Assembly (NCBI GenBank): GCA_944739405.2
Contig: OX123192.2
Span: 49,962,486-50,026,485, forward strand
Direction: 5' to 3'
DNA: 64,000 nt
Origin: Euclidia mi
Taxonomy: Eukaryota; Arthropoda; Insecta; Lepidoptera; Erebidae
The position numbers and the translations under genes are program-made. The notes beneath the pieces are model-generated. The model saw only the letters and a list, made by a program, of their open reading frames with translations, searched no databases and had not been told where the DNA came from. Positions 20,844 through 33,069 of the stretch are shown here, in pieces. How positions within the stretch are numbered: the stretch's first letter is position 1; each line of letters starts with the position of its first letter.

Positions 20844-22580
20844 ATGGATACCAAAATCCCATTTATTACCCCAACCGCGACGGGGACGGCAAAAGCTGTT
20901 CCCGCCGCCACAACCACAACCATACTGATGGTCGACGCCGTGGCCCCGGCTGCAGGTGTCACACCATCCCCCAAGGACGTGACTTCAGCGCTGGCTAACG
21001 CTAGTACTGGTCCCGTCCTTACAATCGTCAGCCCATTTGAGATAAAGCAGGAAGACGACTCCTCCTTCGCGGGCTGGCAAGTGGTGAGTCACCACAAGGG
21101 CAAGAGTAAGGGCAAGACCACCGGTCCTGTTCGACACCCACCCACCACACAACCGAGTGGCCCCGCTGCTACCAGCTCTGCGAAGAAGAAAAGGGCGAAT
21201 AAAAACAAGAGGCAGCGCCTGGCAATAAGGCGTAAGGCTGCACAAACCGCTGCCGCCGCCGGTGCTGCCTCTACAAAAACAGCGGAGCAGGCCGCTGTCG
21301 CAGGTCCCAGTAATGTGACCAGCGCGCAGCCCGCGCTCAGCAGTGGGGGATGCACGAAGGCCGGGGGCAGTACGGGAAAGCCGCCTGCCGCCAAGCGGCG
21401 GGCTGGCCACCCTGGACGGCATCCAGCCCCAGCACCACCGGGAAACACGGCAGGTAAAACTGCCGGAAACAAGGAAAGAGGTGAGGCCAAACGTGCTCTC
21501 AACGAGACCAGCTCGCCTCGAGGGGAGCACAAGAAGCCCCGCCTCGACTCCTCCAGGACACAAGGTAAGTCCTACGCACAGGCCTCCAAGGCGTCCTTGG
21601 GCGTTGCAGTAACATGCAAACGCACAGGGAACAAGGAAAGAGGTGAGGCCAAACGTACTCTCAACGAGACCAGCTCGCCTCGAGGGGAGCACAAGAAGCC
21701 CCGCCTCGACTTCTCCAGGACACAAGATAAGTCCTACGCACAGGCCTCCAAGGCGTCCTTGGGCGTTGCAGTAACATGCAAACGCACAGGGAACTTGCTG
21801 AAGGAGTTCGTGGACCGGATACTCACGGAGATTCAAAGGAAGATCCTGAGTGACGCCTGGTCGACTAAAACCCCCAAACGCCCCGCTCCTGCGTTCACCG
21901 GGAAACCCATGTTCGCGGACGGGGTCCTCAAACTCTGGTGCGCCGACGAGGCAACGCGTACCTAGCTGACGGAGGCGGTCTCTCTCCTGGTCCCACCACC
22001 GGGCTTCGAACTGGAGGTCAGGGGCCAGGAAGAGGCCCCGAAGAGAGTGCGGTGCGGCATTGTCGTTCCCAATGAACAGGGAGACTGGGACGATGTGCGC
22101 GACGTGGGTCGGGCTCTGGAGTTCCAGAACCCCTGGTTGGCGGTCGACAAATGGTCGCTGCTGCACTCGGAAAGACAGTCAGGTGGATGCTTCCTGGTCG
22201 TGGGCGTCCCGGAGGAACAAGTCCCGGTCCTGGTGCAGAACGAGCGCCGCCTTTCGTTGGGGCTGGGTGCAGTCTACGTCCGGTTCCGGGACTAAACAGG
22301 CAAGTATGTTGACCATCCTCCGGAATGCGACAACTCCACACAACCACATCAAGCATCAGACACCCAGCCAGCGTGTTCCGCGAAACCCGGCCCGTCAGAG
22401 CCGATCGCATCTGGCTTGGGGGCTGGCCCGTCAGCCGAGGGTAACTCGGCAGATGAGAGCCTGCTCCTGAGTCCGGTGCGGCGGGACGACGGGGTGGGGG
22501 CCGGCGACATCCTGGCGGGCCTAACGCAGCTGAAGGTCGGGGAGGAGGGGACATCACCCACAGATGAACCCTCTGTCTAG
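20844..22580 (+). pseudogene. LINE ORF1 (DUF4780-like) with two in-frame stops
   Basis: A single frame of 579 codons interrupted by TAG at 21963-21965 and TAA at 22293-22295. Removing neither base nor frame is needed: both are point stops. The N-terminal part is Ala/Thr/Lys-rich and basic. A 54-codon unit (GNKERGEAKR...) is tandemly duplicated at 21465-21626 and 21627-21788. After the first stop comes a block with FQNPWLAVDKW and GCFLVVGVPEEQV, matching the DUF4780 pattern of ORF1 in RNase H-bearing insect LINEs. The acidic tail ends in TAG at 22578, overlapping the ORF2 start. I saw no CCHC knuckles. Confidence 0.75.
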
Positions 22581-25500
22581 TGACGTCAGCTGCCTGCAAA
22601 TCAACCTCCATCATAGCCAAACGGCCACTGCGCAACTGCGCAAATGGATGGAGGTCCAGCATTCAGCCATCGTGCTCATCCAGGAACCTTGGATAAGGGG
22701 TGACCTCATTAGAGGCCTCTCCAGCCTGGGAGGTAAGATTTACTCTTCTACTGACCACACACATCCAAGAACCTGTATACTTACAACTAAAAACATCAGA
22801 GCCCAAGCTTTAATGGAGTTCTGTTCCAGAGACATCACAGCGATACAAATTGAAATAATACAGCAGCCAAGGAGTATAGCGGTCGTTTTCGCATCGGTTT
22901 ACATGCCCGAGGCTGAAGACCCGCCTCCGTTCGACCTCACGCGTCTGGTTAACCAGTGCGAGAGAACCAATACGGAGGTCGTTATAGGGACGGACTCCAA
23001 TGCCCACCACCAAATGTGGGGCATGGACTGCAATAATAACAGAGGTAAGTCACTGGTTGAATACCTATTCACCACTAATCTTACCCTATTAAACACAGGT
23101 GCGGAGTCCACCTTCGTCACAAAACGTAGTCAGACAATTATCGACTGAACTCTCGCAACAGAAGGAGCGTCTGAACGCATCAAGGGATGGCACGTCTCAA
23201 ACGAGGCATCATGCTCAGACCACAGATGGATCAGCTTCTCCATGAAAGTCGATATACAGCCCACACAGCCCCGCAGGAAACCACACAACACGGACAAATC
23301 AAAGTATGTCCTATTACTTAGAGATAAACTTACCCTTACCGCTATGCCGACGGTACTGGGTGACACTGAACAGATCGACGAGCAGGTATGCACACTGACG
23401 CAGTCGATGCTAGACAGCTACCATGCAGCTTGCCCGGAAACCACTCCGCCTTCAACCCCGGGGAAACAACCCTGGTGGGGCGCTGAGCTTGAACGCAAGC
23501 GGAAGAAGGTAAGAAAGGCTCTAAATAGGGCAATGAACACAAGCGCGGACGCTGATTGGAACGCTTATAAAGCGGCCAAATCAGACTACAGGAAATGCCT
23601 CAGATTCAGACGCACTATGGGATGGAGGAAATTCTGTGGGAGCATTGAATCTTGCCAACAAGCAAACCGGGTAAGAAAACTACTGGCTCAGCAACCAACA
23701 GTTGCAACAGGTACTCTCCGTAAACCGGATGACACATACACCACATCGGAGGAGGAGACAAGACGCGTCCTACTCGAAACACATTTCCCAGGCTGCGTCC
23801 TCACCCCGGTAATAACGTGGCACGATACACCAACAGTGGCGACCGAACACGAATAGAGACACGCAAACAACGTGGTCACAGAAGAAAAACTCCGATGGGC
23901 CATCGATAGCTTCCATCCCTTCAAAGCAGCCGGACTGGACGGCATCTTCCCAGGGTTACTACAATGGGGAGGTGAACCTGTCCTTAAAAGACTCCTGGCA
24001 ATCATGAGGGCTAGCCTGACCCTCAGATATGTACCGAAGAAATGGAGGGAAGTCAAACTAATCTTCATACCAAAACCAGGCAAAACAGACTATACCAATG
24101 CAAAGTCCTTCAGACCAATAAGCCTGACCTCCTTCATGCTTAAAGCCTTGGAAAGGCTTTGCGAGAGGGAACTAAGAAGTGGGGCTCTTAAGCACTTACC
24201 CCTACATGCCAACCAACATGCATACAGCTCAGGGAAATCGACGGAATCGGCCTTACATCAGGTCGTGAACCAGATAGAAGCTGCTATACAACAAAAAAGC
24301 ATCTGCCTGGGCACCTTCATCGACATAGAAGGAGCCTTCGACAAGACAAACTTCTCCAGCATAAGCAACGACCTAGCCAGACATGGTGTGGATCAGATGC
24401 TCATACAGTGGATCCAAAACATGCTCAGCAAAAGGGTAGTGCGCCTACACGGCGACACTCAGACAGCCTTGATAACTAAAGGGTGCCCGCAGGGAGGTGT
24501 ACTCTCCCCGCTATTGTGGAACTTAGTCATCAATGAACTCATAGACAAACTCAACACGAGAGACTTCTACACAATAGGTTATGCAGATGATCTAACCATA
24601 CTCACCTCAGGTAAGGTAACCAGTACAGTGTATGACCTAACCCAACAAGCGCTAAGCATAGTAGAGTGGTGGTGTAATGAGTACGAATTATCTGTAAACC
24701 CGACCAAGACCGAACTAGTTGTGTACACAAACGTGCGCTGGGCACTTACCGACTTCTCAGGTTATTTAACACAGAGTTTAAGCTGTCTACCGAGATCAAG
24801 TACCTGGGTGTCATTCTCAACAGCAAATTGACATGGAACAGCCACATGGAAAATAAGCTCAACAAAGTAAGCATTGTCTTCTGGCAGTGCAAGAAGATGA
24901 TAGGCAAACGCTGGGGCCTATCCCCCAAAATTGTCTTATGGCTCTATAAGACAATAATACGTCCGATGATAAGCTACGGCGCAGTAGTGTGGTGGCCTCG
25001 GACCAACCTAATAACGGCCGCCAACAAGCTTCAAAAGCTACAAAGACTTGCATGCCTAGCGGCCACGGGCTGCATGAAAACTACACCTACAGCGGCACTC
25101 GAAGTGTTGCTGGACCTGTACCCATTGCACCTGTTTATACAACAAGAAGCAACGATGTCGGCGGTCTGGCTAAGAGCTCTGAAGCTCTGGAAAGACACCA
25201 ACACACCGCACACTAGCAACTTAAATACACTCTTTAAAGAAGTTCCTCTCACACAAGCCATTGGCGACCAAATACCGAAACAATTTGTGTTCGACAAGAA
25301 ATACAAAATCCAACTGTACGAGGGTCTACACGAAGGAGCGGTTAATCACAACGAGCTCAGGATCTTTACAGATGTGTCTAAGACGGATACAGGTACGGGT
25401 TCAGGAGTATTCTCCGACGACCTAAATATCAACATCGCAGCACCGCTGGGAGCCTACAACACGTTCTACCAGGCCGAATGTTTTGGCATAATCCTAGCTG

Positions 25501-26183
25501 CCACAGCAATCATGGCACGTGAGGTAAGGGAACGATCCATTAGGATCCTCTCAGATAGTAAGGCAGTCCTCTCAGCCCTCAAAAGCCATACTATCACCTC
25601 GGCGCTCACGCTTGAATGCCACCAGAAACTAACAGAGGTAGGTAAACAAAACAAATTAACACTGCAATGGATCAAGGGCCACAGTGGCTCTAGAGGGAAT
25701 GACGCAGCCGACGTACTTGCCAGAAGAGGGGCCACTTTAGAGGTGGTGGGACCCGAGCCCATTATTCCCCTCCCTTCTGGATTTTATCGCAACCTGGTAA
25801 GAAATAGGACCAGGACCCAACACAACCAGTCCTGGATTGGTATTGAAACATGTAGGCAGGCCAATGAGGCTCTTCCCGCAGTAGACGGTAAGATAGCTAA
25901 ACAAATCCTCCGGCTGTCCAAACAACAACTGTGGACAGTCACGGCCGCCTACACAGGACACGGACTCCTTAATAAACAACTATTTACTATAGGTATCACC
26001 GACAGCCCGCTGTGCAGGGCCTGTATGGCAGCAGACGAGACGGCAGCCCACATGCTTCTCGACTGCCCTAAGGTCGCACAGTACAGGCAGCAGTACCTGA
26101 CAAGACACAGCACCCTGAGGGAAGCAGTGGGCCACATCAAGAGTCTGCTGGCCTTCCTCGAAGAGCTGGGGTGGCTGGAATGA
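22564..26183 (+). pseudogene. LINE ORF2: endonuclease, RT, RNase H
   Basis: ATG at 22564 (MNPLSSDVSCLQINLHHS). The APE endonuclease shows QEPWIRG, IGTDSNAHH and CSDHRW. RT motifs are KSFRPISLTSF, the palm FIDIEGAFDKT, KGCPQGGVLSPLLWN and an intact GYADDLTIL. RNase H shows IFTDVSKTDTGTGSG, QAECFGI, ILSDSKAVL and GHSGSRGNDAAD. A C-terminal CRACMAADETAAHMLLDC knuckle precedes the stop. Three lesions are seen: TGA at 23146 (where W is expected in IID?TLA), TAG at 23854, and a frameshift near 24730 just after TKTELVVYTN. The copy is dead but little decayed. Confidence 0.85.
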
Positions 26184-26320
26184 CGACACCATTCCCACCC
26201 GCACGCAAAATACACGCCAAGACGTGGAGTTGCGGAAACAGCCCGTGCCATCAAGTATCAAGATTCTTTATTACCTACTCAATTGTGTGGAACTTTCTAA
26301 AATAAATATTTTTAATATCG

Positions 26321-26430
26321 TATTATTCTCTCCGTGTCTTTGCTTTATGGACAGGTCACATAGCTCGAAGAACCGACGGCCGTTGGGGCAGGCGGGTTCT
26401 GGAGTGACGTCCGATGGCGCAGCAGGGGTA
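26321..26430 (+). pseudogene. RTE-type ORF2 C-terminal fragment
   Basis: Encodes GHIARRTDGRWGRRVLEW, a typical RTE C-terminal motif. A related second piece is at 27880-28010; the Tc1 element lies between them. Confidence 0.6.
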
Positions 26431-26432
26431 CA

Positions 26433-26474
26433 CCTCTCGCAAGGATAAATCGATATCCTTATCCTTGCGAGAGG
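26433..26474. repeat. 16-bp perfect hairpin
   Basis: Arms CCTCTCGCAAGGATAA (26433-26448) and its complement (26459-26474) around ATCGATATCC, at the edge of the Tc1 region. Confidence 0.8.
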
Positions 26475-26504
26475 ATTTAAATTAATTTGAAAATTTATAC
26501 AATT

Positions 26505-27583
26505 TCACAGTATATATTGGGTATGAATGAAACAAAATGTGCATAAGATAAAAAAAATATTCGTGTCAATATTTGGTGTTCCCTCCTCTAGCCCTGATCC
26601 TGCTCTCAAGCGATTCTTCATCGACCTTATCAACTTTTTAATTGATGATTGTGGTATTCGGCCCCACTCTTCGACCAACGCAGTCTTTAGCTCATTGATG
26701 TTTGTCGGAGCTGGATTCCTCGCCCTAACTTTACTTTTGAGCTCGTCCCATATGTGCTCAATGGGATTTAAATCGGGGCTGAGCGCTGGCCAATCCATAG
26801 TGTGAATTCCAACTTCACTCAGGAACTCACGTGTGGCCCGAGCAGTGTGACATCGGGCATTGTCATGCATCAAGATGAAATTATCCCCAATAAAGCCTTG
26901 ATAAGGAACAACTTGATCCAGTAGAACATTTTCAATGTAACGATCACTGGTCACACCTCCTCCCCGGCCTCCCCCAGGAACGAAAACAAGGTCCGTTTTT
27001 GCTTCTAAGGAAATTCCAGCCCACATCATGTTTCAACAAAGCAGCACTGTGAAAACCGTTTACCAGGACGCCGGTACACCCGCCCTCTCCTGTCGCTGCC
27101 ATGGAGACACATCCTCGTCTCATCTGTGAACAGGACCGACTGCCATTGCTCTATACTCCAATCCAAGTGCTCTCGAGCAAAGTGAAGGCGTGCTTGACGG
27201 TGGGCTGTGGTCAACTTCGGGCCTGTAGCGTGTCTTTTCGGAGTAAGGTTAGCTTCCTTCAACCTTCTTCTAACTTTCCACTGACTGACAGTTACTCCGG
27301 GACCTTGACGTAGCTCCTGCTGCACATCCACGCCGGTAAGGTGTCGATTTCGGAGAGAGGTCGAGACCAAAAACCGGTCGTCACGCTCCGAGGTGCACCG
27401 GCGTCGGCTGGTATTAGGCCGCCGAGTGAAGGCACCACTCTCTTGAAACCTCCTGTTCACTCTCGAGACAGCAGACTGACTCATATTCAACCGACGAGCG
27501 ACTTCTCGCTGGTTCAACCTTTCTTGCAACAGGGCAACGACTTGAGCGGCTTCTTCAGGTGTTGTATCCATAATTTTCTTCAA
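26505..27583 (-). pseudogene. Tc1-like transposase, broken
   Basis: The upstream part (27583-27026) has a helix-turn-helix (QREVARRLNMSQSAVSRV), a second basic DNA-binding block and the first catalytic Asp in VLFTDETRMCLHG. It stops after RFSQCCFVET. The downstream part (27029-26505) begins MMWAGISL and has the second Asp in ILMHDNARCHTA and the Glu in SPDLNPIEHIWDELK, with 34 residues between them (DD34E). A frameshift, and probably a small loss of the Gly-rich loop usually found before the WxGIS motif, separates the two. All three catalytic residues survive. Ends are not clear; a possible terminus is near 27838 (TTGCACGCGAGTGTATA). Confidence 0.85.
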
Positions 27584-27845
27584 ATGACGGCGTGAATTGT
27601 GTATAGAGCGCAGAGCAGTTTATGAGAGGTTGCGTTCAGTTGCATTCTAAGGACATGTGTTTATTTAAATTACTGAAATGATGCTATCATTTTAAAGCCT
27701 AATTACTAGGCTTTAATTATGTAATTTAATTATGTCTTTAAATTTAATTATGTAATATAGAGGTAAAATAAGGCATTTTTAAGTTATATCACTTTTTATG
27801 CGCACTTGAGCCTTGTGTCGATTTACTTGCACGCGAGTGTATATC
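27584..27845. other. AT-rich flank of the Tc1 copy
   Basis: Contains TAATTATGTAATTTAATTATG direct repeats and a possible outer terminus near 27838. Non-coding. Confidence 0.4.
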
Positions 27846-27879
27846 GTTCCATTGTATTATTCTTTCCGTGTTTTTCTTC

Positions 27880-28015
27880 TGGAGTGGCGGCCACGTAACA
27901 TATGTCGCAGCTTGGGTAGACCGCCCGCAAGGTTGACCGACGATCTGGTTTAGATTGCGGGAAGCGGTGGAGAACCCTTGGAGGCCTGTGTCAAGCAGTG
28001 GAAGTATAGGCTACG
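27880..28015 (+). pseudogene. RTE-type ORF2 C-terminal fragment 2
   Basis: Encodes EWRPRNICRSLGRPPARLTD, DLV and, after a stop, IAGSGGEPLEACVKQWK. This is the RTE C-terminal tail (..GRPPTRWTDDL....W). It overlaps in content with 26321-26430, so the two are parts of separate copies. Confidence 0.55.
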
Positions 28016-28535
28016 CTGACATTATTCTTTCCTTCGCCTTATATCATAATCAGGAATCAGCTCTCTTATTCTGCCTCTATTCTATCCTATCATGCGCGTT
28101 CTCAAAATAATTTTGGACTAATGAATACCAGAGGGCCGGTCATCTACAGCGGCGACGGGCTGTTGTCGATAGGTTAACACCTTTTGTACTATCGTGGCTT
28201 CTAAACCGCGGAACACTTACTAGTGTATAAATGCCTAATCTCTAAATGCTTTTATTTGAATAATAGACATAGAATTTATAATAGCGAATGAACACATGCT
28301 TAGTACCATTAAAACAGTTATGGGTATTGCGCGACAAACTCTTAAGTGCAGAGGATAATATTGTAGCATGTCTAACATTTCATTGATGTCCGCACGTTGA
28401 CGTTCATCTGTAAAATATAAACCATTACCTGCAACATACCCTTGAATTGGTGGAGGTGTTTAGTACTAATGCTAAGAATGGTCGATATTATTATCGCTAG
28501 CCCCGTGCCTTGGAGAGCGTGTAAAGCCGTCGGTC
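28016..28535. other. Non-coding DNA
   Basis: Nothing recognised. Confidence 0.4.
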
Positions 28536-28577
28536 CCAGCTGTCATGCAGACCTTTGATGGGCTGGTTTATTCTTTG

Positions 28578-28800
28578 CTCAAAGAATCAGCTTTGCCATT
28601 CAACGTGGCAATGCTGCCAGCCTTCTGGGCACGTTACCCGAAGACAGTGATGCGGAGGAATACTACGACGCCTAAACGCTTTGCCTTTTTATGTATATAT
28701 TAGTTATTATTTATTTATTTAGTTGTAGGATTATACGTATAATTTTAGTTGTAAATAATAGTTTTAAATGTAAATAAGTATACGGATGCAAAATAATTGA
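28578..28800 (+). pseudogene. LINE C-terminal end with 3' tail
   Basis: A short frame, RISFAIQRGN then AASLLGTLPEDSDAEEYYDA and TAA at about 28672, followed by an AT-rich tail ending ATGCAAAATAATTGAATTG. The peptide resembles the conserved C-terminus of an insect LINE polyprotein; clade unknown. Confidence 0.4.
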
Positions 28801-29056
28801 ATTGAAATATATCGAAGTAAATTCTATAAAATGTTTACTTACTGCGAGCCAGTATTCTTTTCTCAATAATCATTAGTTTTATGCATTGAATATTGTCAAC
28901 TGTTAAGTCCAGTGCAAAAGTGCTTAATAGCAAGGGCATGAGTGGTTGCATAAAGTAGCTTAGGTACTTTACTGCCACAAACGGGTATAGATCCTGCAAA
29001 TGAACAATTCACGCATTTATATTCATATATCACACATAACAAAACATCACATAACT
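28801..29056. other. Non-coding DNA
   Basis: Nothing recognised. Confidence 0.4.
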
Positions 29057-29165
29057 TTTATCTCCGAAGGGGTAAGCAGAGGTGTATTACACACCCACAC
29101 TTCGTCAGTGATGTTTCGGTCCCAATGTAATAGGCGGCGAGCCTATTGCCATCTACCGGACACAT
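29057..29165 (-). repeat. SINE family C 3' fragment, minus strand
   Basis: CGAAGGGGTAAGCAGAGGTG and GGCGGCGAGCCTATTGCC are the reverse complement of the family C 3' part. A tRNA-like CAATAGCCGAGTGG remnant follows at 29216. Confidence 0.5.
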
Positions 29166-29620
29166 TATTAAGCGAACGATAATTAACATTTTTAATGCAC
29201 TCATAACTATAACGGCAATAGCCGAGTGGTGAACGTAACGGACTACTGAGACAAGAACCCCGGGCACATACATTTGACTTCTCGAAGTTATGGGTGCATT
29301 AAAAAAAATCAAGTGTCAATTCGCCCAATTTCCTTCGGAAATCCAATGGATTGTAACCACCTTAGTATCACAATGAAATACTCAAGTATCCATGGAGAAC
29401 ACTTCTGCCCTCCCGAACCTAAAGTGCAGTAACAGCAAAAACACGAATTCGAGAGAAACGCGTTTAAAGTTTAAAACCCCTAAAATTGTATCCAAAATAT
29501 ATTTTCTGATAAAACTTTCAATACAAGGTGAAAGGATAGGCATAAAACTAAATTATGAAATTTTGTAAGGAACGTTTTTTTAAAAAACTACAATATTATC
29601 GCTATTTTTATTCTTTAACC
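29166..29620. other. Non-coding DNA
   Basis: Apart from the small tRNA-like remnant nothing is recognised. Confidence 0.4.
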
Positions 29621-29624
29621 CCAT

Positions 29625-29888
29625 TTTTTTTTGTGTCTGGTTGGAAAGTCTTCATGGAGTCCCTCCGCCCTGGGGGAAGGCCGAGGGGGACTGTGAAGAC
29701 TCATACTGACTAAAAACCAACCCGTGATCCTCATGTACCCATGTTTCGGTGGATCGGGTATGACCGAACCATTCCTCGCTACCCTCCGACGGGCATTGGC
29801 CCGCCAGATGGTCAGGCGGGCCCCGAACAAAACCTCCTTGGCGGTGGATGAAGGTATTGCGCTCCACCGCCAAAACACCCAGCGGCCA
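29625..29888 (-). mobile_element. SINE- or LINE-derived repeat, minus strand
   Basis: On the minus strand: GGTTTTGTTCGGGGCCCGCC, CATCTGGCGGGCCAATGCCC, GGGCGGAGGGACTCCATGAA and an A-rich end (CACAAAAAAAAATGG). The A tail and GC-rich body suggest a retroposon. It abuts the 3' end of the CR1-like LINE exactly. Confidence 0.5.
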
Positions 29889-30146
29889 GTTCAGTTCAGT
29901 TCAGTTATTTATTTCATAAACAAATATACATTTGTGTCGAAATATTTAAATACCCATATAAAGGCATTGCTATCGTGATTACATTTTACCAAATACATAA
30001 ATCAATCAATTTTCATTCATTAAAATAATAATACTATAACGAAAATACAAAAATGTCAAATCATCTGAATTATTGGAAGTCAAAATACTATTATTGATAT
30101 ATTAAATTATTACAATACATTATAAAAAATTTATCATTACCAATTA

Positions 30147-33030
30147 TTATTTATTTTTGTCTTTAAAAAATTCGTCAATACTGTAATAAAACTTTTGAAT
30201 CAATAATGTCTTGAGCTTATTTCTAAATATGTTCACATTCATATTGTCCTTTAATTCTGTTGGTAATTTGTTAAATATGTTTACAGACTGCACACTTGAT
30301 GAGTATTTTACAATATTAAGCTTTGCTTGGAGGATAGTTGGCAGATCTTTTCATCGAGTTTTTACTCTATATTCTCTCTCAGTGTCACTCTCAAGCTTGT
30401 TTAGATTTTTATGTAAATGAGTGAGGAGAATTAGAATATAAAGGCAAGGTACTGTTAAAATACTTAACTTGATGAAATGTTTCCTACACGATTCAATTTG
30501 ATCTAAACAAAACATGGTTCTCAAAGCTCTCTTTTGCATTACGAAGGCAGCATTCACGTTATATTCGTAACTGTTTCCCCAAAATTTAATAGTGTACCTA
30601 AGTTTAGATTCAACTAGGGCAAAGTAAACTGTACGAAGTTGAGCAATTGATAAAACATCTCTGAGAGATCTGATAGCATAACATGCACTACTTATTACAT
30701 TTGTCACTGAATTTAGCTCTGCCTTCCAGTTGAGGAGAGAATCAATTTGCACTCCTAAAAACTTTACATTCTCCACTATATCAATCCTATTTCCCAAAGA
30801 TAATATGTTCATAGGAGCATTGTTTCTAACTGTAGATTTAAAAAGCATACATTTGGTCTTTTTTACATTCAGTTACAAATTATTTATCGAAAACCAGTTT
30901 TCACAGGCAGCTAGAAAGTTATTTACTTTATATTCTAAGGTCATAATGTCTTGAGCAGTTATAACGGCACTGGTATCATCAGCAAACAGAACTAATTTAA
31001 CATCCGGTAAAACACTTTGTATGTATGCAGTTAAATCATTTACAAATATTAAAAAGAAAATCGGACCCAGCACTGAGCCTTGAGGAACGCCTCTATTAAT
31101 AGTTAATAATTTTGATTTGTGAATTTGTTCCACACCTTGTTCAACAGTTTTAATTTCAACATATTGTTTTCTATTTCTTAGGTAAGAACTGAAAAGCTCT
31201 AAAACATTTTCTCTTATGCCGTAATGCTCTTACTTGTCCAGTAGAATGCAATGATCTACGGTGTCAAACGCAGAACTTAGGTCTAGGAATAAGCCTGCAA
31301 CCTTTAGTTTAATATTCAGATTGTTGACTATATCACCAACTAACGAGTCTATTGCATCTAATGTGCCTATACTTTTTTGATATCCAAACTGATTAAAATT
31401 TATAATTTTTTGATTATTCAAATGTCTGACAAGTCTGGATTTGATCACCTTTTCAAACAGTTTTGATAAAACCGGTAATAAGGAAATGGGCCTGTAATTG
31501 CCTGGATCTGTTTTAGATCCTTTCTTATAAAGTGGCAGAACTCTGCCTATCTTAAATTGATCCGGAAACACACCTTGATGTACACATTCATTAATTATCT
31601 CAGATATTGGATGTGCTAATATATCTATATTATCCTTAATTATGCTAAGCGGTATTTCATCATGTCCAAATGACTTTTTGCTATCCATATATCTTACCAT
31701 CTTGTTAATTTCATAAGGTGTGACTGGATCAAAACTCATAGAACTCTGAACTCTAGTAATATGTTCCATAAGATACTTTTAAGCCAGTTTTCGATTACAA
31801 ATATTTATGCCTTTACTGTTGTCAAATGTTTCTGCAAAAATTTCAGCAATATCTTTAGGGTTATAAACCATTTTATTATTATATGTAAGTATTATATTAT
31901 CACTATCAAAATTGTTAATGGTTTTTTTCCGAATATTATTGACTATTTTCCAAATTTCTTTGCTAGAGTTGGTGGCTTTACTAATTTGATTTGTAATCTC
32001 TTTTTTCTTAGCATATCTGATTACTTTTTTATACGTTTTAAGATAACGGCTACGATATTCTAGTACTGATGAATCGCAGTTGGCTTTATTTACAAAATTT
32101 AGTACCCGCTTCATTTTACTAGCTATCCTAATGCCTTTGGTTAGCCACTTTGTTCGACCGTTTCTATTCATATTAATTTTATTTTATTTTTTTTGAATGA
32201 AGACGCATGTAATGTTCCTAGTTTTCTAATAAATGTGTTTATACCCAAATTTCAATCATGCTCTAAAATGTTTTTTCTGAATGATTTATTATTTTTTTCA
32301 TTATAAAATCTTCGTTTTACGTATCTAAAATGAACACATTCTTTTGAAGAAGTAACCTTTTTTAGACTTGCTGAACAGAAAAGAGCGGCGTGACCATCTG
32401 CTAATCCATTGTGGTCAATGTCCACAGAGATTATACTTTGATCATCGGTGTTGGTTAATATATTGTCAATGCATGATTCAGAGTTATTACGCACAAATGT
32501 AACTGAGTCAACTAAATATCTAAAATTGTAGCATGTCAAAAGTGATGTAAATTTATTTCTTTTAATGTCATCTTTCATTAGATTAATATTAAAGTCTCCA
32601 CAGATAAAACATATTTTATTAAAAAAATATTGTAATAATTGTTCTAATATTTCTATGAAATCGTCAAAATTTTTGTTATCTGGTGTTCTGTAGCAAGAAA
32701 TTATGTATGAGTTGGCTCTTTGTCTTTTACTCCACATACTTCAAAACTATTTGTTTTATAAAGTCGCTTACAAATGTCTACCTCCTCAACTTGTCTATTT
32801 TTATGAGTTAACACTAAGGTTCCTCCTCTGGTTTTATTCAACCTCGTGTTGTAAGAGCTTAAAATATAATTTGAAAAACTAAACTGTGATACCATTATAT
32901 GATTTAAAAAATGTTCACTTATGCATATAAAGCTGATCTCGTTATGTAATTAATTGATGCATATTTCCAAATCATCTCTCTTGTTATTTATTCCGCATAG
33001 GTTTTGATAAAAAATTGTAAATTGTCTCAT
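30147..33030 (-). pseudogene. CR1-like ORF2: endonuclease and RT
   Basis: The endonuclease part shows FYQNLCGINNKRDDLEI, IISCYRTPDN, ICGDFNINL and DHNGLADGHAALF. The RT runs in one frame from 32171 to 30147, with in-frame stops at 31779, 31230 and near 30870. Motifs are YRPISLLPVLSKLFEK, GLFLDLSSAFDTVDH, NRGVPQGSVLGPIFF and an intact LFADDTSAVI. The C-terminus continues past a stop at 30351 (VNIFNKLPTELKDNM, SIDEFFKDKNK) to TAA at 30147-30149. A frameshift separates endonuclease and RT near 32250. Family: CR1/Jockey group. Confidence 0.8.
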
Positions 33031-33069
33031 TATTTACAGTTTTTATATGCTTAGTACTTTCCTCACACT

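Larger units (their letters stand above)
19980..26320 (+). mobile_element. Nearly full-length LINE with RNase H (I/LOA/Outcast type)
   Basis: A GC-rich 5' untranslated region of about 0.8 kb (with a CA microsatellite at 20236-20280), ORF1 at 20844-22580, ORF2 at 22564-26183 overlapping by 17 nt, and an AT-rich 3' region. The 5' limit is approximate and the 3' end lies near 26320, where unrelated RTE sequence begins. GC content is far above the flanks, as expected for a foreign element. Confidence 0.8.

Noticed and set aside
20985..22166. 393-codon minus-strand frame
   Set aside because: Antisense shadow of GC-rich LINE ORF1.
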